Assembly: GCA_944381295.1 (NCBI GenBank)
Contig: CALWKP010000178.1
Location: forward strand, 1-13,834
DNA: 13,834 nt
Direction of reading: 5' to 3'
From: an uncultured Clostridia bacterium
Lineage (GTDB): Bacteria; Bacillota; Clostridia; Oscillospirales; Acutalibacteraceae
The notes under the pieces are model-generated. The model did no database searches. It worked only from the letters and a program-made list of their open reading frames with translations, and was not told the DNA's origin. Numbering within the stretch: position 1 is the first letter of the stretch; each line of letters opens with the position of its first letter. Positions 13,533 through 13,834 of this stretch are shown here, in pieces. The position numbers and the translations under genes were made by a program.

Positions 13533-13834
13533 CTATACCCTTTGTATAGAAGCTCCCGCAGAAGCCAGCATTCCCTCTATATTTTCATAGCCCCGGTCAA
13601 TATGCTCCAACCCCCGGACATGTGTCGTTCCCTCTGCAGCCAGGCCTGCAATGACTAATGCAGCTCCTCCCCGCAAATCTGGCGCTGTCACAAAGTCCCC
13701 TTTCAGTCGGTCCGTCCCATATACCGTTGCAACACGTCCTTCTATTTTTATCTCTGCTCCCATCCGGCATAGTTCTGCCGCATGTTTATATCGGTTTTCA
13801 AAAATATTTTCTACAAATACGCTTACTCCATCCG
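13533..13834 (-). CDS. murA: UDP-N-acetylglucosamine 1-carboxyvinyltransferase MurA, C-terminal part (runs off the window)
   Basis: MurA adds enolpyruvate from PEP to UDP-GlcNAc, the first committed step of peptidoglycan synthesis. Only the last 99 codons are present. They open in frame with D-G-V-S-V-F-V-E-N-I-F-E-N-R-Y, then carry R-M-G-A-E-I-K-I-E-G-R and V-T-A-P-D-L-R-G-G-A-A-L-V-I-A-G-L, where the Arg of D-L-R is the conserved PEP-contacting residue. H-I-D-R-G-Y-E-N-I and a normal C-terminus follow. The catalytic Cys loop lies outside the window. The 31-nt gap to ftsQ argues for one operon. Confidence 0.95.
   Translation of the reverse strand, partial: DGVSVFVENIFENRYKHAAELCRMGAEIKIEGRVATVYGTDRLKGDFVTAPDLRGGAALVIAGLAAEGTTHVRGLEHIDRGYENIEGMLASAGASIQRV

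Overview
This window is chromosomal core DNA from a low-to-medium GC Firmicute. It is most likely a Clostridia/Oscillospirales-type anaerobe. The inference rests on a four-gene bacterial acetyl-CoA carboxylase cluster fused into a FabZ operon, short AccA and DegV-family proteins, strong AGGAGG-type ribosome sites, a CIRCE operator, and murA-ftsQ-ftsZ gene order. No plasmid, phage or CRISPR genes are seen.

Left part (1-4315, plus strand): the 3' end of a type II fatty-acid operon, in the order accB (last codons only), fabZ, accC, accD, accA, and a DegV-family fatty-acid-binding protein. The genes are packed with gaps of 0-18 nt or a 4-nt overlap, so they are almost surely one transcript. The operon makes malonyl-CoA and dehydrates 3-hydroxyacyl-ACP. 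The DegV protein probably handles free fatty acids (FakB-like).

4316-4766 is a 451-nt non-coding, hairpin-rich stretch. Two identical 37-nt palindromes flank about 288 nt of stacked hairpins. It reads like a bidirectional terminator split by an inserted element.

Middle part (4767-8873, minus strand): a bacterial sirtuin, HtpG (Hsp90) with a CIRCE-type HrcA operator in front of it, and a cation diffusion facilitator with an enlarged C-terminal region. A HAD phosphatase (plus strand, own promoter) and a CorA-type metal transporter (minus strand) converge on back-to-back terminators near 9735-9814.

The 413-nt gap between corA and ftsZ (10789-11201) is not empty. It holds a promoter, then a 32-codon small ORF with a strong ribosome site that starts M-K-P-D-P, then a 16-codon ORF that links it by TGA-ATG and ATGA junctions to corA. 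The opening resembles the enterobacterial MgtL leader peptide (M-E-P-D-P), which senses Mg2+ during its own translation. This is the best candidate here for an undescribed regulatory system.

Right part (11202-13834, minus strand): ftsZ with its own promoter and a set of GTGATAAA repeats, ftsQ/divIB, and the C-terminal third or less of murA. This is a piece of the division and cell-wall cluster.
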